Source: SIG459 sp045538735 (GTDB lineage: Bacteria; Bacillota; Clostridia; Oscillospirales; Oscillospiraceae). Taken from it: DNA of 64,000 nucleotides. This document shows positions 43,940-52,302 of the stretch, one piece after another. Below the pieces are notes generated by a model. The model searched no databases, had not been told where the DNA came from, and saw only the letters and a program-made list of their open reading frames with translations. The stretch is taken from contig JAZSRY010000013.1 in NCBI GenBank assembly GCA_045538735.1, positions 62,001 to 126,000 of the forward strand. The letters run 5' to 3'. Made by a program: the position numbers and the translations under genes. Positions within the stretch are counted from its first letter, which is position 1. Each line of letters begins with the position of its first letter.

Positions 43940-45994
43940 TCAGTTAAGCATATCGGAATTTGCTTCAAAAAGCTGCTGAATTCGCAATCTGAGGGCTGTA
44001 TTTTCGGGCTTGGAAAGTCTCGGGTCATCGGCAAGAAGCTGATGTGCCGCAGCCTGTGCGCTCTGCAAAACGCGCATATCGCCACCCAAATCGGCAATGT
44101 GCATCTCAGGAAGACCGTGCTGCCTTGAGCCGAAAAAGTCGCCGGGACCGCGAAGGCGAAGGTCATGCTCGCTAATCTTGAAGCCGTCATTGGTCTCGCA
44201 CATAACCTTTAAGCGCTCTTTGCTTTCCTCGGTTTTGGCATCGGATACCAGTATGCACCAGCTTTTGTGTTTTCCGCGTCCAACTCTGCCGCGAAGCTGA
44301 TGGAGCTGACTTAAGCCGAAGCGCTCGGCATTTTCGATTATCATAAGAGATGCGTTGGGTACATCAACACCTACTTCAATAACCGTGGTGGATACCAGGA
44401 TATCTATCTCGCCGCTTACAACGGCGCTCATAACCGCATCCTTGTCCCTGCTCTTCATCTTGCCATGGATGCAGGCAACATTAAGCTCGGGGAATACTGT
44501 TCTGAGATGCTCTGCGTGCTCGGTGGCGCTTTTAAGCTCAAGCTCATTTTCTTCGTTTTCCTCAACCATGGGACAGACTACGAATACCTGCCTGCCTTCA
44601 CTGACCTGCTTGCGGATGAAACCGTAAAGTCTTGCGCGGTAGCTCTCGTCCACATGGAAGGTGTCAACCTTAAGTCTGCCGGGAGGCAGCTCGTCAATAA
44701 CGGAAACATCAAGGTCTCCGTAAATCATAAGGGCAAGGGTGCGGGGGATGGGAGTTGCGGACATAACAAGAACATGGGGCTTTTCAGTTTTCGCCGCAAG
44801 GGCGCTGCGCTGAGTAACGCCAAAACGGTGCTGCTCGTCGGTGACTGCAAGGGCGAGATCTTTGAAATTGACATTTTCGCTTATAATGGCATGGGTGCCA
44901 ACTATAAGGTCAATTTCACCGCTTTCCAATGCCTCACGGATTTTTCTCTTATTTGCCGCGGTGGTGGAACCGCTGAGTTTTTCAACACGGATTCCGAAAG
45001 GTTCAAGGAAGCCACGGAGAGTTTCGTGGTGCTGCTCTGCAAGAATTTCCGTGGGAGCCATAAATGCGGCCTGCCTGCCGCAGCGGCAGACGCTCCATAT
45101 GCAGGCGGCGGCTACCAGTGTTTTACCGCTGCCAACATCACCCTGAACAAGTCTGTTCATAGGTCTGCCCGATGCCATATCCATTAAAGCGTCTTCAACA
45201 GCGCGGCGCTGGGCGGATGTAGGTGAGAAGGAGAGGGAGGAGTAAAACTGTTCGATGTCGCAATCATCAATTACTTTGCCGCCTGAGCGGTTACGACCTG
45301 AGCGCATGCCCGAAAGGGCGCAGGCAAGGACAAAAAGCTCTTCGAATATGAGCCGCTTTCTGGCTAACTCCAAAGCTCCGAAGTCGGCGGGAAAATGGAT
45401 GTTCTCATAGGCATATCGCGCCTGAGCAAGCTTATATTCCACAATAATCTTTTTGGGGAGCGCATCGGGAACCTCATCTCCCAGCTCGTTGAGGGCACTT
45501 CGGACATAGCCGCTCATCATTTTTCCGGAAATACCCTTGGTGAGGGAATATACGGGGACAATTTTTCCCGCTGTCTCACTTTCTGCCTCAACAAGCTCAA
45601 AGGCGGGATTTGCCATAGTGCGCTTTGTGCCTGCGGCAGTTATCTTTCCGTAGAAAAGATAAGTCTCGCCCGTGTGGAAACGGGTGCGAAGAAAGCTCTG
45701 ATTGAAGAATGTTATGTCAACCGAGCCGGTGTCATCCACAACGCGGAATTTGACAAGTTCCATACCGCGGCGAATTCGAGCGAGAGTGGGCTCTCTTGCA
45801 ACAACTGCTCTTATGGTTACGGGAGCATCGAAGGGGGCATCGTATATGGGATAAACCAGACTTCTGTCCTTGTAAGTGCGGGGGAAATGGTTAATAAGAT
45901 CGCGAAGGCAGTTTATGCCCAGTTTGGCGAGAGATTTGGCTCTCGTTTCGCCGACGCCTTTGAGATAGCGTATATCTTTTTCAAGCTGTGACAA
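43940..45994 (-). CDS. recG: ATP-dependent DNA helicase RecG
   Basis: A 684-residue helicase that remodels stalled replication forks and Holliday junctions. The N-terminal wedge region (YLKGVGETRAKSLAKLGI) is followed by Walker A LVQGDVGSGKTLVAAA near 285, TDEQHRFGV near 390 and QLRGRVGRGKHKSWC near 590. The start is TTG at 45994, 7 bases after AAAGGAGG; an upstream ATG at 46126 lies in a repeat element without a ribosome site and is rejected. A 272-bp repeat element abuts the ribosome site. Confidence 0.94.
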   Translation of the reverse strand: MSQLEKDIRYLKGVGETRAKSLAKLGINCLRDLINHFPRTYKDRSLVYPIYDAPFDAPVTIRAVVAREPTLARIRRGMELVKFRVVDDTGSVDITFFNQSFLRTRFHTGETYLFYGKITAAGTKRTMANPAFELVEAESETAGKIVPVYSLTKGISGKMMSGYVRSALNELGDEVPDALPKKIIVEYKLAQARYAYENIHFPADFGALELARKRLIFEELFVLACALSGMRSGRNRSGGKVIDDCDIEQFYSSLSFSPTSAQRRAVEDALMDMASGRPMNRLVQGDVGSGKTLVAAACIWSVCRCGRQAAFMAPTEILAEQHHETLRGFLEPFGIRVEKLSGSTTAANKRKIREALESGEIDLIVGTHAIISENVNFKDLALAVTDEQHRFGVTQRSALAAKTEKPHVLVMSATPIPRTLALMIYGDLDVSVIDELPPGRLKVDTFHVDESYRARLYGFIRKQVSEGRQVFVVCPMVEENEENELELKSATEHAEHLRTVFPELNVACIHGKMKSRDKDAVMSAVVSGEIDILVSTTVIEVGVDVPNASLMIIENAERFGLSQLHQLRGRVGRGKHKSWCILVSDAKTEESKERLKVMCETNDGFKISEHDLRLRGPGDFFGSRQHGLPEMHIADLGGDMRVLQSAQAAAHQLLADDPRLSKPENTALRLRIQQLFEANSDMLN

Positions 45995-46012
45995 GTAACC
46001 GCCTCCTTTCCA

Positions 46013-46284
46013 AGCCTGACAGATATAGTTCGAACCCGTTTTTGAGGTCATATCCGTCGGCATTGCCTCGTTGTCGGCTTTTGAAAGGCACAAAGCCTTT
46101 CTGCAAGCCGCCGTCTTGCACTGCATTAGTATATGACCTCAAAAATCTTCGACTCCCCGAGAGCGGATTTTTGTGTCAGGCAAAATTGAATTATGCAGGT
46201 GGGCTGTCGCCCACCAAAGAATGAAATGAAGTCTGGCGCTAAAATCCGCCTCGCGGAGCGGGTTCGGATTATATCTGTCAGGCT
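46013..46284. repeat. 272-bp nested inverted-repeat element (MITE-like or structured leader) upstream of recG
   Basis: The ends are 26-bp inverted repeats (46013-46038 and 46259-46284) identical at 24 positions. Inside are a perfect 15-bp inverted repeat (46039-46053 with 46131-46145), a GCGGATTTT/AAAATCCGC pair (46163-46171 with 46241-46249), a GGTGGGC/GCCCACC hairpin near 46198-46215 and an imperfect hairpin near 46070-46115. No credible gene is inside and no target-site duplication was found. It fills the whole space from the predicted recG transcription start to 3 bases from its ribosome site. Confidence 0.75.
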
Positions 46285-46290
46285 AATTTG

Positions 46291-46342
46291 ATATTATCAC
46301 GAAAGAAGCTAAATTGCAAAATAATCCTGCGTGTTGTATAAT
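46291..46342. promoter_or_regulatory. Divergent promoters for recG and mobA sharing TTGCAA
   Basis: TTGCAA at 46314-46319 is 17 bp from TATAAT (46337-46342, plus strand, toward mobA) and, being palindromic, also 17 bp from TAATAT on the minus strand (46296-46291, toward recG). The recG transcript would start near 46284, the edge of the repeat element. Confidence 0.55.
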
Positions 46343-46374
46343 GAAGAAAAAAGCGTAAGAATGGGGAAAAAGCT

Positions 46375-46953
46375 ATGCTTACAGTTATTCTCACAGGCGG
46401 CGGCTCACGCCGTATGGGAAGAGATAAAGCGATGCTGCCGCTGGGTGATAAGACCATGCTGCAGTATCTCATAGATAAATATTCCGCCTCTCTTGGAGAA
46501 GTTGCCGTTTCTGTCAACAGAAAGTCACGTTTTCTCTTTGAAGGTGCGGGGGAAATAGTTGACCCTTATCCCGATATGGGGCCTTTGAACGGCCTCGTTT
46601 CCGCCTTTGCCGAATATGAGGATGATATGATTTTTGTCACGGGTACAGATTTGCCTTTCGGTGACCCCAAGCTTGCTCTGCGGCTTGCGGAGCTTATAGG
46701 AGAAGCGGATGCCTGCATTATGCGCCGTGGAAAAAAGGGCTTCGAGCCTCTTTTTGCAATTTACCGGAGAGTATGCGGTGAAAAGGCAGACGAATGCCTT
46801 GCTCAGGGCAAAAAGTCCATACGTGACCTCCTTGAGATGGTGAATGTCCGCTATGTTGAAAGCGAAGAAATAGCGGAATTTGACCTCGATAAAATCCTTA
46901 TGAACGTAAATACCGAAGAAGAATATGAAAATATGAAAAATTTAATGATTTAA
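46375..46953 (+). CDS. mobA: Molybdenum cofactor guanylyltransferase-like protein
   Basis: A 192-residue nucleotidyltransferase with the MobA motif ILTGGGSRRMGRDKAMLPLG at the start, DMGPLNGLVSAF near 65 and TGTDLPF near 88. MobA attaches GMP to molybdopterin to make the cofactor of DMSO-reductase-family enzymes. No other molybdenum-cofactor gene is nearby, so a related nucleotidyl transfer cannot be excluded. It has its own promoter, divergent from recG. Confidence 0.85.
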   Translation: MLTVILTGGGSRRMGRDKAMLPLGDKTMLQYLIDKYSASLGEVAVSVNRKSRFLFEGAGEIVDPYPDMGPLNGLVSAFAEYEDDMIFVTGTDLPFGDPKLALRLAELIGEADACIMRRGKKGFEPLFAIYRRVCGEKADECLAQGKKSIRDLLEMVNVRYVESEEIAEFDLDKILMNVNTEEEYENMKNLMI

Positions 46954-46967
46954 ATTCCAAAATCATA

Positions 46968-46996
46968 TTGACTTTCAATTTAAAGTGTGACATTAT
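46968..46996 (+). promoter_or_regulatory. Candidate promoter of the acyl-CoA ligase gene
   Basis: TTGACT (46968-46973) and CATTAT (46991-46996) are 17 bp apart, between mobA and the ligase. The -10 is 4/6. A hairpin with a T-rich tail lies between this promoter and the ligase start. Confidence 0.4.
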
Positions 46997-47025
46997 TTAC
47001 CCGTGTCCTAAAGCTAATTTGTGAC

Positions 47026-47062
47026 AAATCACGGCGGCTTTTCGCTGCCGTGATTTTGATTT
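47026..47062 (+). terminator. Terminator-like hairpin in the mobA-ligase gap
   Basis: A 10-bp stem (47026-47035 with 47047-47056) extendable by G-U pairs, followed by TTTTGATTTT, 20 bp before the ligase start. It ends mobA transcription and, if the upstream promoter is real, could attenuate the ligase. Confidence 0.7.
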
Positions 47063-47079
47063 TATAGGAGAGAGTTAAA

Positions 47080-48714
47080 ATGCCCATTACCGAACTGCTG
47101 TCCAGAAACGCAACCTACTTCAAAAACGAGGTAGCTCTTGTTGAGATTAATCCCGCTGTCAATGCGCCGAGAGTAACCTGGAGAGAATATTCCCTTATTG
47201 AGTCCAGTCGAGGCGGCGCTTTCCGCAAGGAGATGAGCTGGGGTGATTTTGAAAAGAAGGCAAACCGCTTTGCCAATTTGCTTCTCACCCGCGGAATAAA
47301 GAAGGGCGACAAGGTCGCAATACTTCTGATGAACTGTCTTGAGTGGCTGCCCATTTATTTCGGCGTATTGAAAACGGGCGCTCTTGTTGTGCCTCTCAAC
47401 TACCGATATACCGCCGAGGAAATCCGTTACTGCCTTGACCTTGCGGATGTGGATGCTCTTGTTTTCGGACCTGAATTCACGGGACGTGTTGAGGAAATGC
47501 TTCACAGAGTACTCAGAGTTAAAAACTGCTTCTATGTTGGTGAGGATTGCCCTTCCTTTGCGGATAGCTATGACACTCTTATCGAGTATTGCTCAACAAG
47601 CTCTCCAAGCATTTTCATTGAAGATAGTGATGAAGCGGCTATTTACTTCTCCTCTGGCACAACCGGCTTCCCCAAGGCTATAATACATAATCACGAAAGC
47701 CTTATGCATGCCTGCAAGGTTGAGCAGGCTCATCATAGCCAGACAAGGGACGATGTGTTCCTCTGCATTCCTCCTCTTTATCATACGGGTGCAAAAATGC
47801 ACTGGTTTGGAAGCCTCATTTCTGGAAGCCGCGGCGTTATCCTTCGAGGTGTAAGCCCCGAATGGATACTGCGAACCGTAAGTGAGGAGCGCTGCACCAT
47901 CGTATGGCTGCTTGTTCCTTGGGCTCAGGATATTCTCGATGCCATTGACAGAGGAGATGTTGAGCTTGGGCAGTATGAACTCAGTCAGTGGAGACTTATG
48001 CATATAGGCGCTCAGCCCGTTCCTCCCAGCCTCATCAAGCGCTGGAAGGAAAAATTCCCCGCCCATCAGTATGACACTAACTACGGCCTCTCCGAGTCCA
48101 TTGGACCCGGCTGCGTCCATCTTGGGGTTGAGAACATTGACCGCGTTGGCGCCATTGGTGTTCCCGGTTACGGCTGGGATGTCAAAATCGTGGACGAGGA
48201 GCGCCGCGAGGTAGAAAAGGGCGAGGTGGGCGAGCTTGCCGTTAAAGGCCCCGGTGTTATGCTCAGATACTATAAGGACGAGAAGGCAACCAATGCTGTC
48301 CTTGATAAGGGCTGGCTCTATACCGGCGATATGGCTCAAATGGACGAAGACGGTTTCATATATCTTGTTGACCGCAAGAAGGATGTTATCATCTCCGGCG
48401 GCGAAAACCTCTATCCCGTACAGATTGAAGACTTCCTCCGCGCTCACGCGAAAATTAAGGATGTCGCCGTTATCGGTCTTCCCGATAAGCGTCTGGGCGA
48501 GATTGCCGCTGCAATAATCGAGGCTAAGGAAGGCGAAAGCCTCAGCGAAGCAGAGGTCAACCTTTTCTGTATGGCTCTTCCCAGATATAAGCGCCCCAGA
48601 AAAATTATCTTTGCGGAAGTTCCCCGCAATCCCACGGGCAAGATTGAAAAGCCCAAGCTCCGTAAGCTTTACCGCAGCGAAAATATCGTTGCAAAGCAGG
48701 TTGAGCTGGAATAA
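47080..48714 (+). CDS. Acyl-CoA synthetase, AMP-forming (class I adenylate-forming)
   Basis: A 544-residue ligase that activates a carboxylic acid through an acyl-adenylate to its CoA thioester. Motifs are AAIYFSSGTTGFPKAIIHNH near 185, NYGLSESIGPG near 337, the GWLYTGDMAQMDEDGFIYLVDRKKD hinge near 409 (Tyr-Thr-Gly-Asp and the Asp hinge) and PRNPTGKIEKPKLR with the catalytic Lys near 520. The closest feel is medium-chain or aryl acid CoA ligases, but the substrate cannot be read. RBS AGGAGAGAG precedes the ATG. It stands as a single-gene unit. Confidence 0.88.
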   Translation: MPITELLSRNATYFKNEVALVEINPAVNAPRVTWREYSLIESSRGGAFRKEMSWGDFEKKANRFANLLLTRGIKKGDKVAILLMNCLEWLPIYFGVLKTGALVVPLNYRYTAEEIRYCLDLADVDALVFGPEFTGRVEEMLHRVLRVKNCFYVGEDCPSFADSYDTLIEYCSTSSPSIFIEDSDEAAIYFSSGTTGFPKAIIHNHESLMHACKVEQAHHSQTRDDVFLCIPPLYHTGAKMHWFGSLISGSRGVILRGVSPEWILRTVSEERCTIVWLLVPWAQDILDAIDRGDVELGQYELSQWRLMHIGAQPVPPSLIKRWKEKFPAHQYDTNYGLSESIGPGCVHLGVENIDRVGAIGVPGYGWDVKIVDEERREVEKGEVGELAVKGPGVMLRYYKDEKATNAVLDKGWLYTGDMAQMDEDGFIYLVDRKKDVIISGGENLYPVQIEDFLRAHAKIKDVAVIGLPDKRLGEIAAAIIEAKEGESLSEAEVNLFCMALPRYKRPRKIIFAEVPRNPTGKIEKPKLRKLYRSENIVAKQVELE

Positions 48715-48720
48715 ATCTAT

Positions 48721-48750
48721 AAAAGCCCTATGTTGCATAGGGCTTTTGTT
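48721..48750 (+). terminator. Terminator of the acyl-CoA ligase gene
   Basis: A perfect 12-bp stem with a 3-nt loop (48721-48732 with 48736-48747) then GTTT. Confidence 0.85.
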
Positions 48751-48818
48751 TCTTAATTGCGAAAATAGATATGGAAGTATATACTGATTCTGTGAGATGG
48801 TGGAGGGGCGGTGATACT

Positions 48819-49310
48819 ATGAATGGAAATCTAAGGTGGATAGCGAATCTTTTTAGAAGGATACGTATCATAAATTGGCTGCTGGATAAGCACCCTATTG
48901 CAAATATAATACTTGTGTTAGCTACTGTTGTGATCTTTTCTACCAATTTATATTATCAGAGTTCATATTCAAAAATAGTTAATTACGCTCTATTTGCTTA
49001 TACACAAAATAATGAGACAATGTGGCAAGAGCAGCTGCATCCCGTATACGGAGCAGAGCTTACTGATCTTTCCGATTTAAAAGCATCTGCCGGGAAATAT
49101 GACGTGGTTCTTGATGGAAGAGTAACTCCTATGCGTGATGTTGAAGTCAATCGTGCATGGAGCCAATGGGACGAATATCCCAAAGGTTCGAAGGAATTGA
49201 AGAAAGAGTTTTTGCATAACGGTAAACGCTATGTGGCAACTGTGATATATGTGAAGGATAAGGACGGGAAAGGGATTTTTGAGTTCGAGCTAGACTATAT
49301 GGGGGGATAG
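48819..49310 (+). CDS. Orphan single-span membrane protein, function unknown
   Basis: I do not recognise this 163-residue protein. It has an N-terminal basic stretch, one membrane segment (NIILVLATVVIFSTNLYY, about residues 28-46) and a soluble external or internal domain of about 115 residues with EQLHPVYGAELTDLSDLK and a C-terminal GKRYVATVIYVKDKDGKG beta hairpin. The ATG at 48819 follows GGAGGGG. Base use is more A/T-rich than neighbours and codons are less biased, hinting at recent acquisition. It stands alone. Confidence 0.6.
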   Translation: MNGNLRWIANLFRRIRIINWLLDKHPIANIILVLATVVIFSTNLYYQSSYSKIVNYALFAYTQNNETMWQEQLHPVYGAELTDLSDLKASAGKYDVVLDGRVTPMRDVEVNRAWSQWDEYPKGSKELKKEFLHNGKRYVATVIYVKDKDGKGIFEFELDYMGG

Positions 49311-49389
49311 TTAGCTGAATTTCCGATAATTGTAATTACAAGATAAAGGTGAAGCGCATAGAAAAATGGATGCGAAGTGACGGATAAAT

Positions 49390-49433
49390 AAAACCTTAAG
49401 GGGCAGACCATAGTCTGCCCCTTAAGGTTTTTT
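49390..49433. terminator. Strong bidirectional terminator
   Basis: A perfect 19-bp stem with a 4-nt loop (49390-49408 with 49413-49431), A-run and T-run on its ends, between the orphan gene and the flavodoxin-like gene. Confidence 0.9.
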
Positions 49434-49995
49434 ATACTACGCTCTTTATCTCTTCCTTAGCTTTTGCCATAATGGCATCAACATCTGCACCGTCAATATC
49501 AAGGTTTTCTGCTTTTATGCAAAGGCAGTGCTTTATGCCGAAGTAGCCTTCGCATAAAGCCTTGCAGTAGTCATAGCCCAGATTTATAGATATAGGCCCT
49601 CCGGCAGTGGTCACATATATCATCCGTTTGGCACGGCACATGCTGATGGGACAGCCCTCGGGGGAGTATCTGAAGGTGAGGCCGATTACGCATATTTGCT
49701 CAAAATAGCTTCTCACCGTGGCAGGGAATAGAAGATCCCAATAGGGAGCAGCAATAACTATGGTGTCAGCCTCGGCGAACTGTAGCGCATGGCGCAACAG
49801 GGGATGATCTAACAAACCGGTTGACATAATGTCGCCTCTCAGCTCTATAAGCTCGTTTGTGAGATGCGGAAGCTCCTCGTCAATAAGGTGGACTTCTTCT
49901 ATTTCACCATCAAGGCGGTTCAGTACGTCTTTGGCAAGCATATGAGTTCTTGACTCAGGGCGCACGCAGGCATTTATAAAAAGAATTTTATCCAT
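49432..49995 (-). CDS. Flavodoxin-fold NAD(P)H oxidoreductase
   Basis: A 187-residue protein of the NADPH-dependent FMN reductase / NAD(P)H dehydrogenase (quinone) fold: start KILFINACVRPESRTHMLAKDVL, AAPYWDLLFPATVRSYFEQ near 82 and YVTTAGGPISINLGYDY near 126. The azoreductase-like subgroup reduces quinones or azo compounds through FMN. It is a one-gene unit, divergent from the M50 protease operon. Confidence 0.83.
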   Translation of the reverse strand: MDKILFINACVRPESRTHMLAKDVLNRLDGEIEEVHLIDEELPHLTNELIELRGDIMSTGLLDHPLLRHALQFAEADTIVIAAPYWDLLFPATVRSYFEQICVIGLTFRYSPEGCPISMCRAKRMIYVTTAGGPISINLGYDYCKALCEGYFGIKHCLCIKAENLDIDGADVDAIMAKAKEEIKSVV

Positions 49996-50090
49996 TTCCT
50001 ATTCCTTCCTTTGTGGGATATTTTATTTTAACATTAAGTTTTCTTTCGGGCAAGAACATTGAATTTGTTCAGGTCTGAATGCGGGCACTA

Positions 50091-50119
50091 TTGCTTTTAA
50101 TAAATCTATTTGCTATAAT
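50091..50119 (+). promoter_or_regulatory. Promoter of the M50-scpAB operon
   Basis: TTGCTT (50091-50096) and a perfect TATAAT (50114-50119) with 17 bp between, 43 bp before the GTG start. Confidence 0.65.
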
Positions 50120-50162
50120 AACGGAGAATATAAAGGGGAAGTATGCCCGGCGGAGGTAAACA

Positions 50163-50852
50163 GTGAACGGATTTCAAACATTCTGGAATGGGCTCGACTG
50201 GACCATTTTAAGGGACATGCTTGTTTCCGTTATACCAGCCCTCGTTTGTATAACTCTCCATGAGCTTGCCCACGGTTTTGTTGCATGGAAATTTGGAGAT
50301 GATACGGCAAAAACGGCAGGAAGGCTCACTCTCAATCCCATAAAGCACATTGATATTATGGGTCTTATAATGATGGTGGTTTTTCACTTCGGATGGGCAA
50401 AACCTGTCCCTGTGAATATGAGAAAATTCAAAAATCCAAAGCTTGGAATGGCAATATGCGCAGCCGCAGGACCTGCCTGCAACATCATTTTGTGTGCATT
50501 CCTTTTACTCCTTTACGGCTTTGTATTTCTCCCGCTGACCCGCCTGGGCACGGAATGGGCATTGATCCTTTTGCAGACCGTTGCGATGACAGCCTATCTT
50601 AGTTTGGCTCTTGCGGTGTTTAATATTCTGCCCATATCCCCACTGGACGGAAGCAAGGTGCTTTTTTCATTTCTGAAACCCCATCTATACTATAAGTTGA
50701 TGCGCTATGAGCGTTACGGTATGATAATTCTCGTGGTACTGATGCTTACCAATATTCTTGACAATCCTCTTTCCGCAGTTACGGGCTGGATTTATGAAAA
50801 GCTCTTTTTCCTTGCGGAAATGACTTTTGCCCTTGCTCAAAATATTTTTTAA
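50163..50852 (+). CDS. Site-2-protease-like M50 membrane metalloprotease
   Basis: A 229-residue intramembrane protease with the zinc motif TLHELAHGFVAWKFGDD near residue 32 and the third ligand in NILPISPLDGSKVL near 160. Five or six membrane segments. It is the small M50 type found upstream of scpA in many Clostridia. GTG start after GGAGG. It opens the operon that runs through scpAB, and could process a membrane-bound regulator or clear signal peptides; the target is not known. Confidence 0.88.
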   Translation: MNGFQTFWNGLDWTILRDMLVSVIPALVCITLHELAHGFVAWKFGDDTAKTAGRLTLNPIKHIDIMGLIMMVVFHFGWAKPVPVNMRKFKNPKLGMAICAAAGPACNIILCAFLLLLYGFVFLPLTRLGTEWALILLQTVAMTAYLSLALAVFNILPISPLDGSKVLFSFLKPHLYYKLMRYERYGMIILVVLMLTNILDNPLSAVTGWIYEKLFFLAEMTFALAQNIF

Positions 50853-50865
50853 CAGGACTAAGTAA

Positions 50866-51660
50866 ATGGAACCCACATATCACCTTGAAGGTGTTATTCA
50901 GACAAAAGAGGAGATGGCTGATTTTGAAGGCCCTCTCAATCTTATACTGATGCTCCTTTCCAAAAATAAAATAGAGATTCGCGATATTCAGATTTCTCTT
51001 ATACTTGAGCAGTATCTTGCCTATCTGGACGAGATGAAGGCTATGGACCTTGAGGTGGCCAGTGAATTTGTGCAGATGGCATCTCATCTTCTGTATATCA
51101 AAACCAAAATGCTCCTCTCGGGCGGAGAGGAAGAAGTCAGCGAGCTTGAACTTCTTATGTCCAGCCTTGAACAGCTCAGAGCAAAGGATGTCTATAATAA
51201 CATCAAGGAGATGACTCCTTATCTCCTTAATGCATCCGAACAGGGCGCCCTTATCCATGTCAAAGCTCCGGAAGTGCTGGGAACGCTGAAGGAATACCGC
51301 TACAGCCATGAGCCCTGGGAGCTTCTGAAGGCGATGAACGGTGTTCTGGGACGCGGCAAAACCGCTGCAGATGCAGCGGGAGAAAACCCTATACGCAGAA
51401 GAATTGTGCCAAAGCGCATAGTTTATAATGTCCGCGAAAAGAGCAGAGAGATAATTGAACGCCTCAAAAGCCGCGGCAAAACATCTCTCACCGCGCTTTA
51501 TGCGGAAAGCCACAGCCGCAGCGAAATTGTTGCAACATTTGTATCCGTTCTTGAGCTTTGCTCCCTCGGCCATCTGAAAATGAGCAGGGGAGAGGATGAA
51601 ATTCTGCTTGAATTTGTTGGCGGAGACACGGAAGATATTCTTAAAATGATAAGTGAATAG
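50866..51660 (+). CDS. scpA: Segregation and condensation protein A
   Basis: A 264-residue kleisin subunit that links the two SMC heads and, with ScpB, compacts chromosomes. The N-terminal DFEGPLNLILMLLSKNKIEIRDI and the VASEFVQMASHLLYIKTKMLL stretch near 65 are signatures. The C-terminal winged helix (ELCSLGHLKMSRGEDEILLE) is present. It lies 13 bp after the M50 gene and 12 bp before scpB. Confidence 0.95.
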   Translation: MEPTYHLEGVIQTKEEMADFEGPLNLILMLLSKNKIEIRDIQISLILEQYLAYLDEMKAMDLEVASEFVQMASHLLYIKTKMLLSGGEEEVSELELLMSSLEQLRAKDVYNNIKEMTPYLLNASEQGALIHVKAPEVLGTLKEYRYSHEPWELLKAMNGVLGRGKTAADAAGENPIRRRIVPKRIVYNVREKSREIIERLKSRGKTSLTALYAESHSRSEIVATFVSVLELCSLGHLKMSRGEDEILLEFVGGDTEDILKMISE

Positions 51661-51672
51661 GAATCGATAAAT

Positions 51673-52272
51673 ATGGAAATCAATGAAATATGCTTCGCTA
51701 TTGAGGCGATTTTATTTGCCTCGGGAGAAAGTGTGCCGGTTTCCCGCATAGCAAAGGTCCTTGACGTGGATGAAGCTGAGGTCTATGCAGCGGCTGACGC
51801 TCTTGCTGCCGAATATGAAAATGCCCTTCGCGGAATACGTCTTTTAAGGTTGGATAGAGCCCTGCAGCTTTGCTCCGCAAAAGAATATTCACAGCTTGTC
51901 ACAATGGCCCTTGAAACAAGAAAATCCCCCAAGCTTTCCCCCTCCTCTTTGGAAGTGCTTGCAATTGTTGCTTATTTCCAGCCTGTGACCCGCGCCTATG
52001 TGGATCAGGTTCGCGGCGTGGACAGCAGCTATACTTTGAGTGTTCTTGTTGAGAAAGGCCTTATTGAGCCTTGCGGAAAGCTGGATGTTCCCGGCAGACC
52101 TACCATATATAAAACTGGAGAGGTATTCCTGCGTACTATGGGTATCAGTAGCGTGGACGAGCTTCCCGCGCTTCCCGATATAGCCAGTGATGACGGAATT
52201 ATAGAACTTCAGAACAAGATTGATGCACTGAGATCCGGCGAGCTGGAAGGTCAGATGAGCTTCGACCAGTAA
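51673..52272 (+). CDS. scpB: Segregation and condensation protein B
   Basis: A 199-residue protein with tandem winged helices: the start AIEAILFASGESVPVSRIAKVL and the second domain VLAIVAYFQPVTRAYVDQVRGVD near 97 are diagnostic. It dimerises and binds the middle of ScpA in the SMC complex. The length is typical. It precedes the DUF2953 gene in the conserved clostridial order. Confidence 0.95.
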   Translation: MEINEICFAIEAILFASGESVPVSRIAKVLDVDEAEVYAAADALAAEYENALRGIRLLRLDRALQLCSAKEYSQLVTMALETRKSPKLSPSSLEVLAIVAYFQPVTRAYVDQVRGVDSSYTLSVLVEKGLIEPCGKLDVPGRPTIYKTGEVFLRTMGISSVDELPALPDIASDDGIIELQNKIDALRSGELEGQMSFDQ

Positions 52273-52302
52273 TATACCTTGCTTTTTGAAAGGGGTGGTA
52301 AA

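Noticed and set aside
46013..46060. A tRNA-like GGTTCGAA in the repeat element
   Set aside because: No acceptor or anticodon arms fit around it, so it is not a tRNA gene.
45994..46126. An upstream ATG extension of recG
   Set aside because: It lies inside the inverted-repeat element, without a ribosome site; the TTG at 45994 has AAAGGAGG at ideal spacing.
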